Positions 60,549 through 64,000 of a stretch of DNA of 64,000 nt are shown one piece after another (position 1 is the stretch's first letter; every line of letters begins with the position of its first letter). A model generated the notes under the pieces. It ran no database searches. It was not told the origin of the DNA and was given only the letters and a program-made list of their open reading frames with translations. This stretch comes from Halorubrum laminariae (GTDB taxonomy: Archaea; Halobacteriota; Halobacteria; Halobacteriales; Haloferacaceae), in the NCBI RefSeq assembly GCF_024494655.1, contig NZ_JANHDL010000011.1, positions 1 through 64,000 of the forward strand. The letters are read 5' to 3'. The position numbers were made by a program, and so were the translations under genes.

Positions 60549-61656
60549 TCTCATTAACGTCGTCGTTGAGGGTGCCAAGGACGTCGTTGAGTGGTTCATC
60601 GAGCTGTTCATGGATGGTCTCAGATCGGGATATGACACGCTGACTGAGGGTATGTTCGGAACCCCGACCCCAGAGACGAACGGAGCCTTTGTCTTCGGTG
60701 ACCCGATCAACGCACCCTGGCCGGCGATCCATGATGCCCTCATCGGCGGCGAAATTATGCTGATCGCTCTCTTGCTTCTCGTGATGAGTGTCCAGGGGCG
60801 TCACACGGTTCGAATCTTCAATATTGGAAGTGCCTACGAAGCCCGAAAAACGAAGAAGACGGCCTGGGTCGGAGCCTTTCTAATCATTACGTGGTATTGG
60901 GTTGGGACTCTTGCACTCTACCTCGTCGACGGGTTCACCATTGCACTGATGCCGGAGCTTTCCTCCGTATCCTCAGCAATGCTTGAGTTTCTGGGAGCAG
61001 CCATTACAAATCCCGGACTGGGGCTATTGTTCGCCGTGATTGGTGGAATCTCAATGTGGGCTCTGGAAGCACTGTTCTACATCCGGATGATCCTGATCTA
61101 TGTCTACCTGTACGGGATGCCAGTTGCTATTGCAGTGGCCTACGGAAACATTCCGGTCGTATCCGATATCGCAATGGGGTTCTGCAAACGGTTCGTCCCG
61201 TTGGCTGTCCTCCCGCTTCCAGCTGCAATGGTCCTCAAGGGATACGACTTGATTTACTCAGGTGGGACGCTCACACCAGGAACAGCGTTCCTCAAGTATC
61301 TCGTCGCTGCGTCCCTCCCACTGGTCGCACTCTTCATCACGTGGAAAACGTTCAAATACGCAACGCCGTTGACGGCCAAAGTCGTCGGCGGTGCGACGAA
61401 AGGCGCAGCCCTTGTCGGCGGTGTCGCCGCCGGAGCCTACGTCGGTGGCGCCGGCGTCGCGACGACCGCCGCCAGGTGGGGACCGAAAGCCGCTGCCGGC
61501 CACGCCGTTGCACAAAAAGCGGCTGCCCGCGGTGGACAAGGCGGCGATGAGGGGGGCTCACCGTCGTACCGGCGTACCGAGAATGACCCGGGTGGAGCGA
61601 CAGCGGACTCGACGAGTGACGAACACGGAATGGACTTTGACCGAGGGATCCACTAA
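60541..61656 (+). CDS. Polytopic membrane protein, VirB6/TrbL-like
   Basis: 371 residues with about seven hydrophobic helices (for example 72-85, 109-128, 158-178, 184-205, 222-236, 255-270). A glycine/alanine-rich segment (~285-325) and a charged hydrophilic tail follow. This layout resembles VirB6/TrbL inner-membrane channel components of type IV secretion systems, and its position before VirB3/VirB4-like genes fits. Its start overlaps the lipoprotein gene. Confidence 0.75.
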   Translation: MVDLINVVVEGAKDVVEWFIELFMDGLRSGYDTLTEGMFGTPTPETNGAFVFGDPINAPWPAIHDALIGGEIMLIALLLLVMSVQGRHTVRIFNIGSAYEARKTKKTAWVGAFLIITWYWVGTLALYLVDGFTIALMPELSSVSSAMLEFLGAAITNPGLGLLFAVIGGISMWALEALFYIRMILIYVYLYGMPVAIAVAYGNIPVVSDIAMGFCKRFVPLAVLPLPAAMVLKGYDLIYSGGTLTPGTAFLKYLVAASLPLVALFITWKTFKYATPLTAKVVGGATKGAALVGGVAAGAYVGGAGVATTAARWGPKAAAGHAVAQKAAARGGQGGDEGGSPSYRRTENDPGGATADSTSDEHGMDFDRGIH

Positions 61657-61658
61657 CA

Positions 61659-62780
61659 ATGTCAGCAGATCAAGACGCGGCCGCACGGCGCATCATGGAC
61701 CAGTTCGGTGAGGAGAGCCAAATCCCGTATCTCAATATCGAGGAAGGCGACGTCGGTATGCTCATCGCCTTCCCCATCATTGGGTTGTTTATCGCGGGCC
61801 TCACCGGCATCGAGTCGCTTGCCCTCCCGTTCGTCGCTGGTGGGCTCGGATTTGGCGTCGCCGTCATCTACGTCTCACCCAACCACCTGAACGCCTGGAC
61901 GTGGACCAAAGACGTCTATCGGTACCTCAAACGGCCGCAGGTCACGTTCAGTGCGCCCGAGGAGGCTGACAGCAGTACCAACGAGTCAGAGCGCAACGAG
62001 GGCGGGCTCGCGAACTACACGCCGTTCACGCCCGACGAGCGAACCCAGGACCTCACGAACATCGAGCGAGCGTGGCCGGGCGCTAGCGCGATCCAACGTG
62101 AAGACGGCGCAATGGAGGCGTTCATCGAGATCGATCCAGCGAATATGGATTTCGCGATGTCCGACGACTGGGCGCAGCTCCAGGACGCCGGCGAGGAGTT
62201 CGCTAACAAGGAACTGGACTCGAAGCTCAAACTCTACGCGACCACCCGGTCATTTCCGGTGGAACAGATCACGGAGACCATCGAGGAGCGCCTCACTGAC
62301 GAAGACGTCACAGAGAACCCGATCTTCAAAGAGCTCCTCGAGGAGTACCGGGAGACGCGACCGAAGGAGATGCGTGACCGCGGTATCCAGCAGGTCCGGT
62401 ACTACATCGGCGTTGAAGTCAGCCCTATCGAGGTGTACGACCGCTTCCGCGACGAGGGCACCCCCGCCGAGAAGCTGACGCAGTTCCCGGTCATCGGCTT
62501 CCTGTTCAACCCGTTCGTTACCCGTCGCGAGGACCTCACCGACGTCGAACGCCGTGCCCAGATGTTCGAGAAACTCGACAGTCGCGTCAACGACGTACGC
62601 TCCGAGTTCATCCAGCAGGCGTCGGGCTGGTCTGCGCGTCGGCTCAGCACGGTCGAGCTGTTCGTCCTGAATATGGACTTCTGGAACGGCCGCGAACACG
62701 ACTACGACGAAGCCGAGCGCGTCGTTCGCGACCAATCGATCATCGGCCACTCGCGCCGGGAGGATCCACACGATGCGTAA
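61659..62780 (+). CDS. VirB3/PrgI-like membrane protein with a soluble VirB4-N-like domain
   Basis: 373 residues. Two adjacent membrane helices at about 33-50 and 55-72 (MLIAFPIIGLFIAGLTGI; GGLGFGVAVIYV) form a PrgI/VirB3-type unit. They are followed by a ~290-residue soluble part (WPGASAIQREDGAMEAFIEI and following) that resembles the N-terminal domain of VirB4/TraC ATPases. The ATPase itself is the next gene, whose ATG overlaps this stop by eight bases. Together they look like a split or expanded VirB4 module. Confidence 0.75.
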   Translation: MSADQDAAARRIMDQFGEESQIPYLNIEEGDVGMLIAFPIIGLFIAGLTGIESLALPFVAGGLGFGVAVIYVSPNHLNAWTWTKDVYRYLKRPQVTFSAPEEADSSTNESERNEGGLANYTPFTPDERTQDLTNIERAWPGASAIQREDGAMEAFIEIDPANMDFAMSDDWAQLQDAGEEFANKELDSKLKLYATTRSFPVEQITETIEERLTDEDVTENPIFKELLEEYRETRPKEMRDRGIQQVRYYIGVEVSPIEVYDRFRDEGTPAEKLTQFPVIGFLFNPFVTRREDLTDVERRAQMFEKLDSRVNDVRSEFIQQASGWSARRLSTVELFVLNMDFWNGREHDYDEAERVVRDQSIIGHSRREDPHDA

Positions 62781-64000
62781 CCTGGTCCTCCAGGCTGGTG
62801 GTGGCGCGCTTGACCCCGTCACCGAGTGGCTCCAGAACCTGACAGCAGTCGAGGGAGCAGCGCTTGCCCTCGTATTGGGTATCGGCCTTGGTCTCGGCAG
62901 CAAACATCTCTGGGACCGCTTCACTACGGATGATGAACCAACCGTAGATTTCTCAGACATCCTTGACGAGGAAACGCTCGAGGACGGCGAGGCCGAACGT
63001 CAGCTCCTCGATGACATCTCCGAGTCGCACAAGACGGTAACGGCGCCCGGGGCTATCGAGTGGGGAACGCGAGCCGCACGGGTCGGCGAGCAGTGGACGA
63101 CGACGCTGTACATCGCCAACTATGCCGACTATCCCAACGACGGGTATTTGAGCGACCTCTTCGAGCTGACCGACGTCGAATTCGATCTCACCGCCCACAT
63201 TTCGCCCAAAAATCAAGAGCGAGCCCGGAACGAACTGCAGGACATCGCTGACGACCTCCAGGTCGATGCTGACCTCGAACAGAGTATTCGGAGTGCCTAT
63301 CTCCAAGAGCGTGCCAACGAGGCCGCAGCGACGTACACGGCCGTCGAGAACGGCGCGAACGTCTTCGACCAGGGGATGTTCATCACCGTGCGGGCCGACG
63401 AGAAAGACGCTCTCAGAGACGCCGTCCAAACGGTCAAGAGTGCACTCCGTGACGACCCGGCGAACCTCACGCCGAAGACCGCCATCTGCCGACAGGACCT
63501 CGCCCTCCAGTCGGCCGCGCCGATCGGCGACAACGAGTTCGGCCGCACGTCGATTGCGCTGGGCGGCGCCGTCGGTGCGTTACTGTCCTCGCCGCACAAC
63601 GCGACGATCCTCGAGGAGGGCGGTGTCGAGTTTGGCATTCACAAAGACAACCAAAGCCCCGTCGTCATCGATCCCTTCTCCCGAGATAACGGATATGCGA
63701 TGTTCACAGTCGGCGACACGGGCTCGGGGAAGTCGTTCAGTTCCAAGCAGAACTTCATCCGGTCCATCGAACAGAGCAAGGACCGTATCGGCATCATCCT
63801 CGAGCCGTTGAACAACTGGGCGGGGGTCTCAGAGGCGCTCGACGCCAAGCGAATCACCGTCGGTGGGACGCTCGGATTGAATCCCTTGGAGATCCGCGAG
63901 ACGCCCGACCACGTCCAGCGGGCGATGGGCGAGGACGCGAGCCCGTTCAACGAGAAGCTCGACGACGCGATGAGCTTCCTCACGAACTTCTTCGCGCTCC
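62773..64000 (+). CDS. virB4: VirB4/TraC-family conjugation ATPase (cut by window end)
   Basis: First 409 residues only. A hydrophobic N-terminal segment (about 26-42) could anchor it. Then a ~230-residue N-domain, and the ATPase core with Walker A VGDTGSGKSFSS (about 313-324), preceded by the VIDPFSRDNGYAM strand and followed by IGIILEPLNNW. VirB4 proteins energise type IV secretion and conjugative pilus assembly. The Walker B motif and C-terminus are beyond the right edge. Confidence 0.88.
   Translation, partial: MRNLVLQAGGGALDPVTEWLQNLTAVEGAALALVLGIGLGLGSKHLWDRFTTDDEPTVDFSDILDEETLEDGEAERQLLDDISESHKTVTAPGAIEWGTRAARVGEQWTTTLYIANYADYPNDGYLSDLFELTDVEFDLTAHISPKNQERARNELQDIADDLQVDADLEQSIRSAYLQERANEAAATYTAVENGANVFDQGMFITVRADEKDALRDAVQTVKSALRDDPANLTPKTAICRQDLALQSAAPIGDNEFGRTSIALGGAVGALLSSPHNATILEEGGVEFGIHKDNQSPVVIDPFSRDNGYAMFTVGDTGSGKSFSSKQNFIRSIEQSKDRIGIILEPLNNWAGVSEALDAKRITVGGTLGLNPLEIRETPDHVQRAMGEDASPFNEKLDDAMSFLTNFFAL

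Overview
The window comes from a halophilic archaeon (class Halobacteria). The proteins are very acidic, third codon positions are GC-rich, and several genes have an archaeal TATA box 25-31 bases before the start codon. It also holds Orc1/Cdc6 initiators, ISH-type insertion sequences and AglF/AglM-type sugar nucleotide enzymes. The combination of three initiator genes, a ParA partition locus, a tyrosine recombinase, toxin-antitoxin genes and a conjugation operon suggests a large plasmid, a secondary replicon or a plasmid-derived chromosomal segment. No rRNA, tRNA or CRISPR array was seen.

0.2-8.2 kb is replication and partition. Two different orc1/cdc6 genes each lie beside their own set of repeats. 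A Cas4-like/primase-like fusion gene follows, then parA with a small partner gene and about fifteen GATTC/GAATC words upstream of parA that resemble a centromere. 8.2-14 kb is a wreck of nested insertions. An IS200/IS605-type element interrupts a HEPN toxin gene exactly in frame, and an IS5/ISH1-type element sits inside the tnpA of that element. The MNT antitoxin, a Cdc6 relic and a second HEPN-like gene follow. 14-20 kb holds an integrase, a small accessory island and a PIN toxin-antitoxin pair. 20.2-22.7 kb is a third orc1/cdc6 with a classical origin: tandem 46-bp repeats and an inverted copy flank an AT-rich stretch.

23.4-33.7 kb is GC-rich and encodes UDP-amino-sugar supply (GlmM, two GlmU-like enzymes, GlmS), an epimerase, a UDP-ManNAc-type dehydrogenase and a membrane GT2. 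33.7-51 kb is visibly AT-richer and holds three GT4 glycosyltransferases, a sulfatase, a phosphodiesterase, a polysaccharide deacetylase, a flippase, a methyltransferase and a polytopic membrane protein. Insertion sequences and relics are interspersed. This looks like an imported surface-polysaccharide or glycoprotein-glycan locus. 51.5-57 kb returns to GC-rich DNA: an epimerase, a zone of decayed genes, and the divergent aglF/aglM pair that makes UDP-glucuronate.

57.2 kb to the right edge is a tightly packed operon for a type IV secretion/conjugation-like apparatus (small membrane protein, surface protein, Tat lipoprotein, VirB6/TrbL-like protein, VirB3/PrgI-like protein, VirB4 ATPase), cut off by the window end.

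The most intriguing unexplained signal is an inverted repeat, TTAACCAACA-N22-TGTTGGTTAA. It occurs four times with an identical 22-base spacer, each time upstream of a different module: the small gene at 304, the wHTH regulator, the sugar-nucleotide operon and the conjugation operon.
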